DNA of 64,000 bases from contig NZ_CAJGBN010000071.1 in assembly GCF_904426505.1 (NCBI RefSeq), positions 142,824-206,823 of the forward strand. The letters are read 5' to 3'. Below the pieces are notes generated by a model. It was not told where the DNA came from and made no database searches. It saw only the letters and a program-made list of their open reading frames with translations. The stretch comes from Rubrivivax sp. A210. Lineage in GTDB: Bacteria > Pseudomonadota > Gammaproteobacteria > Burkholderiales > Burkholderiaceae_C. A program made the translations under genes and the position numbers. Below are positions 53,864 through 63,220 of the stretch, in pieces; positions within the stretch are counted from its first letter, which is position 1; each line of letters opens with the position of its first letter.

Positions 53864-55384
53864 ATGAAGAAACTCATCTCCATCCTGGCCCTGGGGCTTG
53901 CCGCCCTGGGCTTTGCCGGCAGCGCGCTGGCGCAGGCCCCGGCGGCTTCGGCCCCCGAGGCCACGGCAGCGGCGACGGCCGCACCGGCAGCGGCCCCTGC
54001 CGCCGCACCCGCGGCGGCCTCAGCCCCCGCCGAACCGGCCTCGGCCGCACCGGCCCCGGTGCCCAACAAGGGCGACGTCAGCTGGATGCTGGTGTCCACC
54101 CTGCTGGTCATCATGATGTCCATCCCCGGCCTGGCGCTGTTCTACGGCGGCCTCGTGCGCAGCAAGAACATGCTGTCGGTGCTGATGCAGGTCTTCGTGA
54201 CCTTCTCGCTCATCAGCGTGCTGTGGTTCGTCTACGGCTACAGCCTGGCCTTCACCGAGGGCAATGCCTTCATCGGTGGCCTCGACCGGCTGTTCCTCAA
54301 GGGCGTGTTCGACCCCGCCACCGGCAGCTTCGCGATGGCCGCCACCTTCAGCAAGGGCGTGGTCATCCCCGAGATCGTGTTCGTGATCTTCCAGGCCACG
54401 TTCGCGGCCATCACCTGCTGCCTGATCGTCGGCGCCTTCGCCGAGCGCATCAAGTTCAGCGCCGTGCTGCTGTTCATGGTGATCTGGTTCACCTTCAGCT
54501 ACACGCCCATCGCCCACATGGTCTGGTTCTGGATGGGCCCTGATGCCTACACCGGCAAGGAAGTGGTCGACGGGCTCAATGCCAAGGCCGGCCTGATCTG
54601 GCAATGGGGCGCGCTGGACTTCGCCGGCGGCACCGTGGTTCACATCAATGCCGCCGTGGCCGGCATCGTCGGCGCCTACATGGTGGGCAAGCGCGTCGGC
54701 TACGGCAAGGAAGCCATGGCGCCGCACAGCCTGCCGCTGACCATGGTCGGTGCCTCGCTGCTGTGGGTGGGCTGGTTCGGCTTCAACGCCGGTTCGGCGC
54801 TCGAAGCCGGCAACAGCGCCGCGCTGGCCTTCCTCAACACCTTCTCGGCCACCGCCTGCGCGGTGCTGGCCTGGTGCGCCGGTGAAGCGCTGCACAAGGG
54901 CAAGGCCTCGATGCTGGGTGCCGCCTCGGGTGCCGTTGCCGGCCTGGTGGCCATCACGCCGGCCGCCGGCAACGTGGGCATCGTCGGCGCGCTGGTGATC
55001 GGCACCGTCGCCGGCTTCGCCTGCCTGTGGGGCGTGAGCGGCCTGAAGAAGATGCTGGGCGCTGACGACTCGCTCGACGTGTTCGGCGTCCACGGCGTCG
55101 GCGGCATCATCGGCGCGCTGCTCACCGGCATCTTCAACAACCAGGCCCTGGGCGGCCCGGGCCTGGTGACCGACTGGGTCACGGCCACGGTGGGCTCGGT
55201 CGGCATCTTCGACCAGTTCCTCATTCAGGCCAAGGCCGTCGGCATCACGGTGGTGTGGTCGGCGCTGGTGGCCTTCATCGCCTACAAGGTGGTCGACCTG
55301 ACGATCGGTCTGCGCGTGCCGGAAGACGAAGAACGCGAAGGCCTGGACATCACCTCGCACGGCGAGACGGCCTACAACAAGTAG
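53864..55384 (+). CDS. amtB: Ammonium transporter
   Basis: 506-residue Amt/MEP channel. A signal peptide (LISILALGLAALGFAGSALAQ) is followed by an unusual Ala/Pro-rich periplasmic stretch of about 40 residues, then eleven membrane helices. Key parts are DVSWMLVSTLLVIMMSIPGL, the twin-histidine pore helices (second His in FGVHGVGGIIGALLTGIF) and LALFYGGLVRSKNML. It pairs with glnK and ends at a strong terminator region. Confidence 0.94.
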   Translation: MKKLISILALGLAALGFAGSALAQAPAASAPEATAAATAAPAAAPAAAPAAASAPAEPASAAPAPVPNKGDVSWMLVSTLLVIMMSIPGLALFYGGLVRSKNMLSVLMQVFVTFSLISVLWFVYGYSLAFTEGNAFIGGLDRLFLKGVFDPATGSFAMAATFSKGVVIPEIVFVIFQATFAAITCCLIVGAFAERIKFSAVLLFMVIWFTFSYTPIAHMVWFWMGPDAYTGKEVVDGLNAKAGLIWQWGALDFAGGTVVHINAAVAGIVGAYMVGKRVGYGKEAMAPHSLPLTMVGASLLWVGWFGFNAGSALEAGNSAALAFLNTFSATACAVLAWCAGEALHKGKASMLGAASGAVAGLVAITPAAGNVGIVGALVIGTVAGFACLWGVSGLKKMLGADDSLDVFGVHGVGGIIGALLTGIFNNQALGGPGLVTDWVTATVGSVGIFDQFLIQAKAVGITVVWSALVAFIAYKVVDLTIGLRVPEDEEREGLDITSHGETAYNK

Positions 55385-55393
55385 GTACCGGAT

Positions 55394-55425
55394 GCGGGGG
55401 CGGCGGCAACGCCGGCCGCCCCCGC
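55394..55425 (+). terminator. GC-rich hairpin after amtB
   Basis: GCGGGGGCGG (55394-55403) pairs with CCGCCCCCGC (55416-55425), and an inner GGC/GCC stem extends it. No T-run follows; it probably works with the next hairpin. Confidence 0.5.
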
Positions 55426-55444
55426 CACCGAACAGCCACTCACG

Positions 55445-55466
55445 AGAGCGCCCCCCGGGGCGCTCT
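55445..55466 (+). terminator. Intrinsic-type terminator of glnK-amtB
   Basis: AGAGCGCCCC and GGGGCGCTCT form a perfect 10-bp stem with a two-base loop, followed by TGTCGCTT. It lies between the amtB stop and the gshA start. Confidence 0.65.
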
Positions 55467-55524
55467 TGTCGCTTCTGGCGGCGTCACCATCTGCCAGAAT
55501 GCCCCACTGCAACCCAGGCTGCAC

Positions 55525-56817
55525 ATGGTTCCGCACCTCACCACCGCCCTCACCGGGCCCATCAACGAACTCGAGGCGCGCATCCTCGAGTCGATGCCGG
55601 CCATCGAACGCTGGTTCCGCCTCGAGTGGATGGAGCACACGCCACCCTTCTACACCTCGGTCGACCTGCGCAATGCCGGCTTCAAGCTGGCGCCGGTGGC
55701 CACCGATCTCTTCCCCGGCGCCTTCAACCACCTCACGCCCGAGATGCTGCCGCTGGCGGTGCAGGCGGCGATGGCGGCGATCGAGAAGATCTGCCCCGAG
55801 GCGCGCAACCTGCTGCTGGTGCCGGGCAATGCGGTGCGCAGCAGCTTCTACCTGCAGAACCTGCAGCGCCTGGTGCAGGTCTTCAACCAGGCCGGGCTGA
55901 ACGTGCGCCTGGGCTCGATGGACCCCGAGGTCACGGCGGCGACGCCGCTGGCCCTGCCCGATGGCGGCGAGCTGGTGCTGGAGCCGCTGCTGCGCACGCG
56001 CGGCCGCCTCGGGCTCAAGGATTTCGATCCCTGCACCATCCTGCTCAACAACGATCTCGCCGGTGGCGTGCCGCGCGTGCTGCAGCATCTGCACGAGCAG
56101 TACCTGCTGCCGCCGCTGCACGCCGGCTTTGCGGTGCGGCGCAAGAGCCGGCACTTCCGCAGCTACGAGGAAGTGGCCAAGAAGTTCGCCAAGCTGCTGG
56201 GCATGGACCCCTGGCTGATCAACCCGCTGCACGGCCCCGGCGGCCGCGTCGATGCGGCCGGCAGCGACCCGCTGGACGCGCTGCGCGCCAACGTCGAGGC
56301 CCTCTTCACCAAGGTGCGCCGCAAGTACAAGGAATACGGCATCAACGAGCGCCCCTATGTGCTCGTCAAGGCCGATGCCGGCAGCGACAGCAGCGCCCTG
56401 GCCCTGCTGCGCGATCTGCGCGATCTCGACACCCTGGTGCCGCGCCTGCGCGAGCAACTGGCCGGCACCGGCGTCGAAGGCGAGGTCGACGTGGTGGTGC
56501 AGGAGGGCGTGGCCACCTTCGAGCGCATCCACGAGGCGGTGGCCGAGCCGGTGGTCTACATGATCGACCGCTATGTCGTGGGCGGCTTCTACCGCGTACA
56601 CGCCAACCGCGGCGCCGACGAGGCGCTCGACCACGCCGGCTCCAGCTTCGTGCCGCTGGCCTTTGCCGAGAGCAGCCAGCTACCGCGACGCGGCCAGCGC
56701 CCGGGCGCCAGCGCGCCCAACCGTTTCTACATGTATGGCGTGGTGGCGCGGCTGGCCATGCTGGCCGCGGCCTACGAGCTCGAAGCCAGCGACCCCGACG
56801 CCGAAAGCTTCGATTGA
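55525..56817 (+). CDS. gshA: Glutamate-cysteine ligase, short beta-proteobacterial type
   Basis: 430-residue enzyme for the first step of glutathione synthesis. Recognised from the whole-protein pattern (WMEHTPPFYTSVDLRNAGFK, LLNNDLAGGVPRVLQHLHEQ, RPYVLVKADAGSDSSALALL, VVGGFYRVHANRGADEALDH) of the Acidithiobacillus/Burkholderiales GshA group, unrelated in sequence to E. coli GshA. The ATG at 55525 is chosen because similarity begins there. No gshB follows; kup does. Confidence 0.9.
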   Translation: MVPHLTTALTGPINELEARILESMPAIERWFRLEWMEHTPPFYTSVDLRNAGFKLAPVATDLFPGAFNHLTPEMLPLAVQAAMAAIEKICPEARNLLLVPGNAVRSSFYLQNLQRLVQVFNQAGLNVRLGSMDPEVTAATPLALPDGGELVLEPLLRTRGRLGLKDFDPCTILLNNDLAGGVPRVLQHLHEQYLLPPLHAGFAVRRKSRHFRSYEEVAKKFAKLLGMDPWLINPLHGPGGRVDAAGSDPLDALRANVEALFTKVRRKYKEYGINERPYVLVKADAGSDSSALALLRDLRDLDTLVPRLREQLAGTGVEGEVDVVVQEGVATFERIHEAVAEPVVYMIDRYVVGGFYRVHANRGADEALDHAGSSFVPLAFAESSQLPRRGQRPGASAPNRFYMYGVVARLAMLAAAYELEASDPDAESFD

Positions 56818-56875
56818 GTCCAAGAACCTCGGCGGCTCCGTGCCGCACTCCGGGCAGCACCAGCGGCGGCCGGCC

Positions 56876-58759
56876 ATGAAGTCCGACGAGCGCCCCGAGC
56901 GCCCCGGCGCCCTCATCGGCCTCACGCTGGGCGCCATCGGTGTCGTCTACGGCGACATCGGCACCAGCCCGCTGTACGCGCTGAAGGAGGTCTTTGCCCA
57001 CGGCCGCGTGCCGCTGACGCCCGAGAACATCCTGGGCATCCTCTCGCTGGTGTTCTGGACGCTGACGGTCATCGTCACGCTCAAGTACGTGACGCTGATC
57101 CTGCGCGCCGACAACAACGGCGAAGGCGGCCTGATCGCGATGCTGGCGCTGGCCTCGCAGGCAGTGAAGGACAGGCCGGTGCTGCGCTCGCGGCTGCTGC
57201 TGCTGGGCATCTTCGGCACCGCCATCTTCTTCGGCGACGGCGTCATCACGCCGGCCATCAGCGTGCTCTCGGCGGTCGAGGGCCTGGAAGTGGCCGCCCC
57301 CGGCCTGCACCGCTACATCGTGCCCATCACCCTGGTCGTGCTGACGGCGCTGTTCGCGGCGCAACGCTTCGGCACCACCGCCGTGGGGCGGCTGTTCGGC
57401 CCCATCACGCTGTTCTGGTTCGGCACCCTGGCGGTGCTGGGCGTGTGGCACCTGGTCGAGTACCCGCAGGTGCTGCAGGCGCTCTCACCCCACCACGCGC
57501 TGGGCTTCATGCTGGCCCATCCCGGCACCGCCTTCGTCGCGCTGGGCGCCGTGGTGCTGTGTGTCACCGGCGGCGAGGCGCTCTATGCCGACCTCGGCCA
57601 CTTCGGCAAGAAGCCGATACGCCTGGCCTGGTTCTCCATCGTGATGCCCTCGCTGCTGCTCAACTACTTCGGCCAGGGCGCGATGCTGCTGCAGCACCCC
57701 GAGAACGCGCGCAACCCCTTCTACGAGATGGCGCCGGAATGGGCGCTCTACCCGCTCATCGTGCTGGCCACGCTGGCCACGGTGATCGCCTCGCAGGCGC
57801 TGATCACGGCCGCCTTCTCGGTCACCAAGCAGGCGGCCCAGCTGGGCTACCTGCCGCGCATGCGCATCCTGCACACCAGCGTGCGCGAGACCGGCCAGAT
57901 CTACGTGCCCTTCGTCAACTGGTCGCTCTTCGCCTGCGTGGTGCTGGCGGTGGGCATGTTCGGCAGCAGCAGCGCGCTGGCCTCGGCCTACGGCATCGCG
58001 GTGACCATCGACATGACCATCACCACCGTGATGACCTTCTTCGTCATCCGCTGGGCCTGGAAGCTGCCGTTGGCGCTGTGCATCGCGGCCACCGGCTTCT
58101 TCTTCGTCGTCGACATCACCTTCTTCGCCGCCAATGCGGTGAAGGTGCTCGAGGGCGGCTGGTTCCCGCTCGTCATCGGGGCCTGCATGTTCACCCTCAT
58201 GGTGACCTGGAAGCAGGGCCGCCACCTCATGGCCGACCGCATGCGCGAGGACTCCATCGAGCTCGAGCCCTTCCTGCAGTCGATCTTCATCAGCCCGCCA
58301 CTGCGCGTGTCGGGCACGGCGGTCTTCCTCAGCGCCGAGAAGGGCAGCACGCCGTTTGCGCTGCTGCACAACCTCAAGCACAACAAGGTGCTGCACGAGC
58401 ACAACCTCTTCGTCACCGTGCAGCACCACGAGGTGCCCTGGATAGGCTTTGCGCGCCGCTGCGAGGTCGAGGCCCTGGGCCGCGACTGCTGGCAGGTGAC
58501 GCTGCACTTCGGCTTCAAGAACGACCCCGACGTGCCCGAGGCGCTGCAGTTGCTGGCCGGCCGCGGCGTGCAGCTCGACGACATGGAGACGAGCTACTTC
58601 CTCAGCCGCGATACCGTGATCCCCACCTTCGGCGGCGGCATGGCGCTGTGGCGCGAAAAGCTCTTTGCCAGCATGCACCGCAACGCCGCCGCGGCGGCCG
58701 ACTTCCTGCATCTGCCGACGAACCGCATCGTCGAGTTGGGCACGAAAGTCGAGATCTGA
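56876..58759 (+). CDS. kup: Low-affinity potassium transporter Kup
   Basis: 627-residue KUP/HAK/KT potassium:proton symporter with about twelve helices and a 150-residue cytoplasmic tail. Family signatures IGVVYGDIGTSPLYALKEVF and FFGDGVITPAISVLSAVEGL are intact. The start at 56876 begins the conserved N-terminus; the open frame further up overlaps gshA. It converges with the MetH gene, only six bases between stops. Confidence 0.95.
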   Translation: MKSDERPERPGALIGLTLGAIGVVYGDIGTSPLYALKEVFAHGRVPLTPENILGILSLVFWTLTVIVTLKYVTLILRADNNGEGGLIAMLALASQAVKDRPVLRSRLLLLGIFGTAIFFGDGVITPAISVLSAVEGLEVAAPGLHRYIVPITLVVLTALFAAQRFGTTAVGRLFGPITLFWFGTLAVLGVWHLVEYPQVLQALSPHHALGFMLAHPGTAFVALGAVVLCVTGGEALYADLGHFGKKPIRLAWFSIVMPSLLLNYFGQGAMLLQHPENARNPFYEMAPEWALYPLIVLATLATVIASQALITAAFSVTKQAAQLGYLPRMRILHTSVRETGQIYVPFVNWSLFACVVLAVGMFGSSSALASAYGIAVTIDMTITTVMTFFVIRWAWKLPLALCIAATGFFFVVDITFFAANAVKVLEGGWFPLVIGACMFTLMVTWKQGRHLMADRMREDSIELEPFLQSIFISPPLRVSGTAVFLSAEKGSTPFALLHNLKHNKVLHEHNLFVTVQHHEVPWIGFARRCEVEALGRDCWQVTLHFGFKNDPDVPEALQLLAGRGVQLDDMETSYFLSRDTVIPTFGGGMALWREKLFASMHRNAAAAADFLHLPTNRIVELGTKVEI

Positions 58760-58765
58760 TGCGGT

Positions 58766-59821
58766 TCAGGCCGCCAGCAGCCCGCTGAACAAAGGATCGT
58801 GCCGCGTGCGCGGCCGGTAGGCCGAGACGCGGCGGGCGATCTCGGCGATGTGCTCGGGCGTGGTGCCACAGCAGCCGCCGGCGATGTTGAGGAAGCCGGC
58901 GCGTGCGAACTCCTCCATCAGGCCGCCGGTGACGGCCGGTGTCTCGTCGAAGCCGGTCTCGCTCATCGGGTTGGGCAGGCCGGCGTTGGGGTAGCAGCTG
59001 ACATAGGTGTCGGCCGCGACCTTGCTCAGCTCCTCGATGTAAGGCCGCATCACGGCGGCGCCGAGGGCGCAGTTCAGCCCCACCGCCAGCGGCCTCGCAT
59101 GGCGCACCGAATGCCAGAAGGCGGCCACGGTCTGGCCCGAGAGGATGCGGCCCGAGGCGTCGGTGACGGTGCCCGAGATCACCACCGGCAGGCGCTCGCC
59201 GCTGTCGTGCATGAACTCGTCCAGCGCGAAGATGGCCGCCTTGGCATTGAGGGTGTCGAAGATGGTCTCGACCAGGAAGAGATCGCAGCCGCCCTCGAAC
59301 AGGCCCTCGGCCTGCTCGCGGTAGGCGTCGCGCAGCTGGTCGAAGCTGACGTTGCGCGCGCCGGGGTCGTTGACATCGGGGCTGATGCTGGCGGTGCGCG
59401 GCGTGGGGCCCAGGGCGCCGGCCACGAAGCGCGGGCGCGCGGACGTGGCGTGGGCATCGGCGGCCTCGCGCGCCACACGCGCGGCGGCCACGTTCATCTC
59501 GCGCGCCAGGTGGGCCAGGCCGTAGTCTTCCTGCGCAATGCTGGTGGCGCCGAAGGTGTTGGTCTCGATGAGGTCGGCGCCGGCGGCCAGGTACAGGCCG
59601 TGGATTTCGCGGATCACGTCGGGCCGGGTCAGCACCAGCAGGTCGTTGTTGCCCTTCAAGTCCTTGGCGTGGTCGGCGAAGCGCTCGGCGCGGAAATCGG
59701 CCTCGCCCAGCTTGTAGCGCTGGATCATGGTGCCCATGGCGCCGTCGATGATGGCGATGCGTTCCTGCATCAGCTGCGCCAGCGCGGCGCCGCGCGTGTA
59801 GACCGGGGTGCGGGTATTCAT
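58766..59821 (-). CDS. Homocysteine-binding module of methionine synthase (split MetH)
   Basis: 351-residue protein equal to the N-terminal homocysteine S-methyltransferase domain of cobalamin-dependent MetH. The zinc cysteines are in GLNCALGA and GGCCGTTPEHI. In many Burkholderiales MetH is coded as two proteins; the second half (folate, B12 and reactivation domains) usually follows or precedes but is not in this window. The start at 59821 has no strong ribosome site. Confidence 0.88.
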   Translation of the reverse strand: MNTRTPVYTRGAALAQLMQERIAIIDGAMGTMIQRYKLGEADFRAERFADHAKDLKGNNDLLVLTRPDVIREIHGLYLAAGADLIETNTFGATSIAQEDYGLAHLAREMNVAAARVAREAADAHATSARPRFVAGALGPTPRTASISPDVNDPGARNVSFDQLRDAYREQAEGLFEGGCDLFLVETIFDTLNAKAAIFALDEFMHDSGERLPVVISGTVTDASGRILSGQTVAAFWHSVRHARPLAVGLNCALGAAVMRPYIEELSKVAADTYVSCYPNAGLPNPMSETGFDETPAVTGGLMEEFARAGFLNIAGGCCGTTPEHIAEIARRVSAYRPRTRHDPLFSGLLAA

Positions 59822-59857
59822 GCCCCGATTGTAGAAAGGCCCGCGCAAAGGCCCCGC

Positions 59858-60664
59858 CTACAGCGTGCGGATGCGGTGGCGGCGCTTGCGGCGCTTGGGC
59901 GGCGCCATGTCGGGGCCGTAGGGGCGCGACATGCCGCGGCGCAGGCCGAGATCGACCGCCATCACCGCCATCACCAGCGGCGCCAGCGCGCCGACGGCCA
60001 GGCTGAGCACCGTGCCCGGCATCTCGTTGTCGTAGACCGAGCCCACCTGGGCCATCAGGCCGGCGTCAAGCAGCAGCAGTTCCTGGCCACCCACAAGGCT
60101 GGCGGCCATCAGCACCGCCGCGCCGAGGCGCCAGAGCATGCCGTCGCGCGCCATCGCGGTCGGGCCCAGGCCTATGCGCAAGGCCAGGCCCAGGCCCACC
60201 ATCTGCAGCATGGCCGCGGCGGCGATGAAGTGAGGCTTCCAGCGCAAGCCGGGGCGAAAGCCCACCGCCGTCAGCCAGCCGGCCTGCAGGGCCAGCGCCA
60301 GCCCGCCCAGCAGCACGCCGCAGGCGATGAGGGCCAGGCGGTCCTGGCGCCACATCAGCCAGGCACCCAGCGGCAGCACAGCGGCGATGCCACCCAGCCA
60401 CAGCGCCGGCACCGCCAGCAGGCGGTAGCCGAGCCCGAAGCTCAGGGCCTCGGCCGCCAGCGCCAGCAACAACGTGGCGCTGATGCCGGTGCCCATCGAA
60501 AAGGCCGCCAGCACCAGGGCCAGCCAATTGGCGCGCAGCGTGGGCTGGCGCTGGGCCTCGCGCAGCCAGCCCAGAAAGACGTGGGCGGCGAGCACCGCCA
60601 CCAGGGCCGCGCCCAGCCACAGCAGCAGCGAAGATTCGCCGAGGGAATAGCCCGAACGGTTCAT
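59858..60664 (-). CDS. Degenerate MHYT-like integral membrane protein
   Basis: 268-residue protein with seven hydrophobic helices. The helix text LAAFSMGTGISATLLLALAA resembles the MHYT sensor repeats (W-x-M-H-F/Y), but the metal-binding Met-His pairs are replaced, so it is probably an altered relative. A basic tail (KRRKRRHRIRTL) follows. Function unknown; it lies 36 bases upstream of the MetH-like gene and may share its message. Confidence 0.65.
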   Translation of the reverse strand: MNRSGYSLGESSLLLWLGAALVAVLAAHVFLGWLREAQRQPTLRANWLALVLAAFSMGTGISATLLLALAAEALSFGLGYRLLAVPALWLGGIAAVLPLGAWLMWRQDRLALIACGVLLGGLALALQAGWLTAVGFRPGLRWKPHFIAAAAMLQMVGLGLALRIGLGPTAMARDGMLWRLGAAVLMAASLVGGQELLLLDAGLMAQVGSVYDNEMPGTVLSLAVGALAPLVMAVMAVDLGLRRGMSRPYGPDMAPPKRRKRRHRIRTL

Positions 60665-60778
60665 CGGGTGTTGCAGGGATATGTCATGAAACCATCATCC
60701 CACCCGGCTCGCGCGGCGTGCTTAAGCGGCCGGCACTATCACCGGCCCTGGCGCGCGCCGTTCGTGGGCTGTTGCACG

Positions 60779-63118
60779 CTAACGTGAAAAGCCGATGCCA
60801 CGCCTTTGCCTGACCTCGGGCTTGAGCCGGTGCTCGGCCTCAAGCTGGCTCATAAATTCATCGGCCGTGCAGGGCACGCCGAGGATGTCCGCCTGGCGCT
60901 GCACGGCGGCGAAGTCGCCCGCCGCCAGCTGGTCCAGCGCCGCCAGGCGGCTGCGCTGGTCGGCATCGAGCCGGGCCGCGTCGCCGCCCAGGGCCTCGGC
61001 CACGAACATGCGCTCGCGCTGCTCGGCGCGCAGCGGGTGGAAGCGGATCTTGAAGGTGAAGCGGCGCAGCGCCGCCTCGTCGATTTCGTCGAAGAGGTTG
61101 GTGGTGCAGATGAAGACGCATCCTTTGCGCTCCATGCCCTGCAGCATCTCGTTGACCTCGGTGATCTCGTAGTTGCGCTCGGCCAGGCGGCGGCTGCGCA
61201 GAAAGCTGTCGGCCTCGTCGAGCAGCAGCACCGCGCCCTCGGCCGCCGCCTCCTCGAACATGCGGGCCATGTTCTGCTCGGTCTCGCCGACGTACTTGCT
61301 GGCGATGTCGCTGGCCTGGCGGATCATCAGCGGCCGCTGCAGCGCCTGCGCGATGTGCTCGGCCAGCGCCGTCTTGCCGGTGCCGGGCGCGCCGTGCAAG
61401 CACAGCGTGCCGTGGCCGCGCCGCGCCAGCGCCTCGATGATGCGCGGCAGCTCGTAGCGCGTCTCTACATTCAGCAGCGTCAGGTCATAGGCTGTCGCCA
61501 CCGGGCGCGCGCCGCGCTCGCCGCCTGCGGCGCCGCCAAGCGCGCGGTCGGCGTTGGAGAGCTGGCGCTCGATCAGCGCCTCGCAGGCCGCCCCATCCCC
61601 CGCAGCCACCGAGGCCGAATCCACGGGCTGTGCCAGCTTGGCGAACCTCACCGCGGTGCGGATCTGCGCCGGCGTGAGGCCACGGCGCCCGGCCAGGCGT
61701 GCCGCAAAGCCCTCGCCCACCGCCACGCCGGCCAGCGCGCGGGCGACCAGCGCCTCGCGTGCGCCGGGCGGCGGGCTCAGCAGGCGCAGGTGGTACTGGA
61801 AACGGCGGCGGAAGGCGGGGTCGATCTGCTCGATGCGGTTGGTGACCCAGATCACCGGCACCGGGTTGGTCTCGAGAATCTGGTTGACCCAGGCCTTGCC
61901 GCTGACGCTGCTGTTCATGCCGCTGCCACCGTCGCCGCTGTCCAGGCGCGCGATCAGCTGGGCCGCCTCGCTGCTGATGGGCGGGAACACATCCTCCACC
62001 TCGTCGAAGAGCAAGGCCACGCCGGCGCTGCCCTTCAGGAACACCTGGCTGATCTGCAGACTGCGGTAGCGGTCGCGGCCCGACAGGCTGTTGCCGTCGC
62101 GGTCGGCGTACTCGACCTCGTAGAGCGTGAGCCCGGCGGCGCCGGCGCAGACCTTGGCCAGCTCGGTCTTGCCGGTGCCCGGCGGGCCGTAGAGCAGCAC
62201 GTTGACGCCCGGCTCGCGCCGCGCCGCGGCATGGCGCAGCAGCGCCGTGAGCACCGCCACCTCGTCGGCGACGAAGGCGAAGTCGGCCGGCAGCAAGTCG
62301 CTGGCCGGCACCGGCCGCGTGAACACCGCCATCAGCTCACCCGGGGCGCGGTACTCGCGCATCAGCACCGGCGGCAGCTGCTCGCTGACCTTCATCAGGT
62401 CGGCCAGGTCGGTGATGTTGTGCTCGCTGATCAGGTTCTCGACCATGCCGATGCGCTCCAGCCGCGAGCCGGCGCGCAGCGCCTCGGCGACCTCGCCCGC
62501 CTCGACCCCGGCCACCGCGGCGATGGCGGCATAGGCCTCGTGCGCGCTGCCGACCTTGAATTCGACCAGCAGGCCGCGCAGCTCGCGCTGGTAGCGCGCC
62601 AGCGTGCCGTAGAGCAGCAGCGCGCGCTCGGCCGGGTTGAGCTGCAGCAGGCCGGCCAGCGCATCGATGTTCTTCTGCACCAGGGCCGATTCTTTCTGCA
62701 GCCGGCGCACCAGCCAGTCGCAGCTGCAGGCCAGCGTGGTGAGCAAGTCCTTGGGCGCGTCCTTGACGTATTCGTCGAGGTAGAAGAACAGCGTGCCTTC
62801 CTCATAAGGCCCGCGCCATGTGCCATGGCGGGCCAGGAAGGCGGTGTCCGACAGCTGCTCGTGGCCGCGCCAGGGCCCATGGCCCTTGCAGCGCTGGCGC
62901 AGAAAGCCGCGCAGCCGGCCCAGCACGGGCAGCGGCCAGACGAGGTGGCGGCCCACCAGCGCGAGCAGGCTGTTCCAGTCGCGCCGCGGATTGTTGAAAT
63001 GGCCGGCCTGGCGCAGCGTGAGCGTGAGCACGAAGTGCGAGCACAGCAGGTCCAGCACCGGCGCTTGCAGCAGCCCGGGGGAAGGCGCGCAGCGCGCATC
63101 GGCGAAAGCTCTTGCCAT
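60779..63118 (-). CDS. Tandem AAA+ ATPase of unknown function
   Basis: 779-residue protein with two AAA+ modules. Residues 1-290 are a helical region with no recognised domain. Module 1 has Walker A YGPPGTGKTELAKVCAG near 310 and Walker B VALLFDEVEDVFPP; module 2 has GAPGTGKTALAEHIAQ near 576 and AVLLLDEADSFLRSR, with sensor/arginine parts (TTNLFDEIDEAALRRF). Both ATP sites look active. The domain plan resembles Cdc48-like or proteasome-type ATPases, but no protease partner is nearby; protein remodelling is likely. The ATG at 63118 is preferred; a longer start at 63181 is possible. Confidence 0.8.
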   Translation of the reverse strand: MARAFADARCAPSPGLLQAPVLDLLCSHFVLTLTLRQAGHFNNPRRDWNSLLALVGRHLVWPLPVLGRLRGFLRQRCKGHGPWRGHEQLSDTAFLARHGTWRGPYEEGTLFFYLDEYVKDAPKDLLTTLACSCDWLVRRLQKESALVQKNIDALAGLLQLNPAERALLLYGTLARYQRELRGLLVEFKVGSAHEAYAAIAAVAGVEAGEVAEALRAGSRLERIGMVENLISEHNITDLADLMKVSEQLPPVLMREYRAPGELMAVFTRPVPASDLLPADFAFVADEVAVLTALLRHAAARREPGVNVLLYGPPGTGKTELAKVCAGAAGLTLYEVEYADRDGNSLSGRDRYRSLQISQVFLKGSAGVALLFDEVEDVFPPISSEAAQLIARLDSGDGGSGMNSSVSGKAWVNQILETNPVPVIWVTNRIEQIDPAFRRRFQYHLRLLSPPPGAREALVARALAGVAVGEGFAARLAGRRGLTPAQIRTAVRFAKLAQPVDSASVAAGDGAACEALIERQLSNADRALGGAAGGERGARPVATAYDLTLLNVETRYELPRIIEALARRGHGTLCLHGAPGTGKTALAEHIAQALQRPLMIRQASDIASKYVGETEQNMARMFEEAAAEGAVLLLDEADSFLRSRRLAERNYEITEVNEMLQGMERKGCVFICTTNLFDEIDEAALRRFTFKIRFHPLRAEQRERMFVAEALGGDAARLDADQRSRLAALDQLAAGDFAAVQRQADILGVPCTADEFMSQLEAEHRLKPEVRQRRGIGFSR

Positions 63119-63220
63119 CCGGACCACCCCCGAACCGGCCTTGTGGGCGGCCATCTTGGCGCAGCGGGGCGGGCGGCACAAGGGGCGCCGCCCGCGGGTG
63201 GCAGATGGGCCAGGGTTCGG

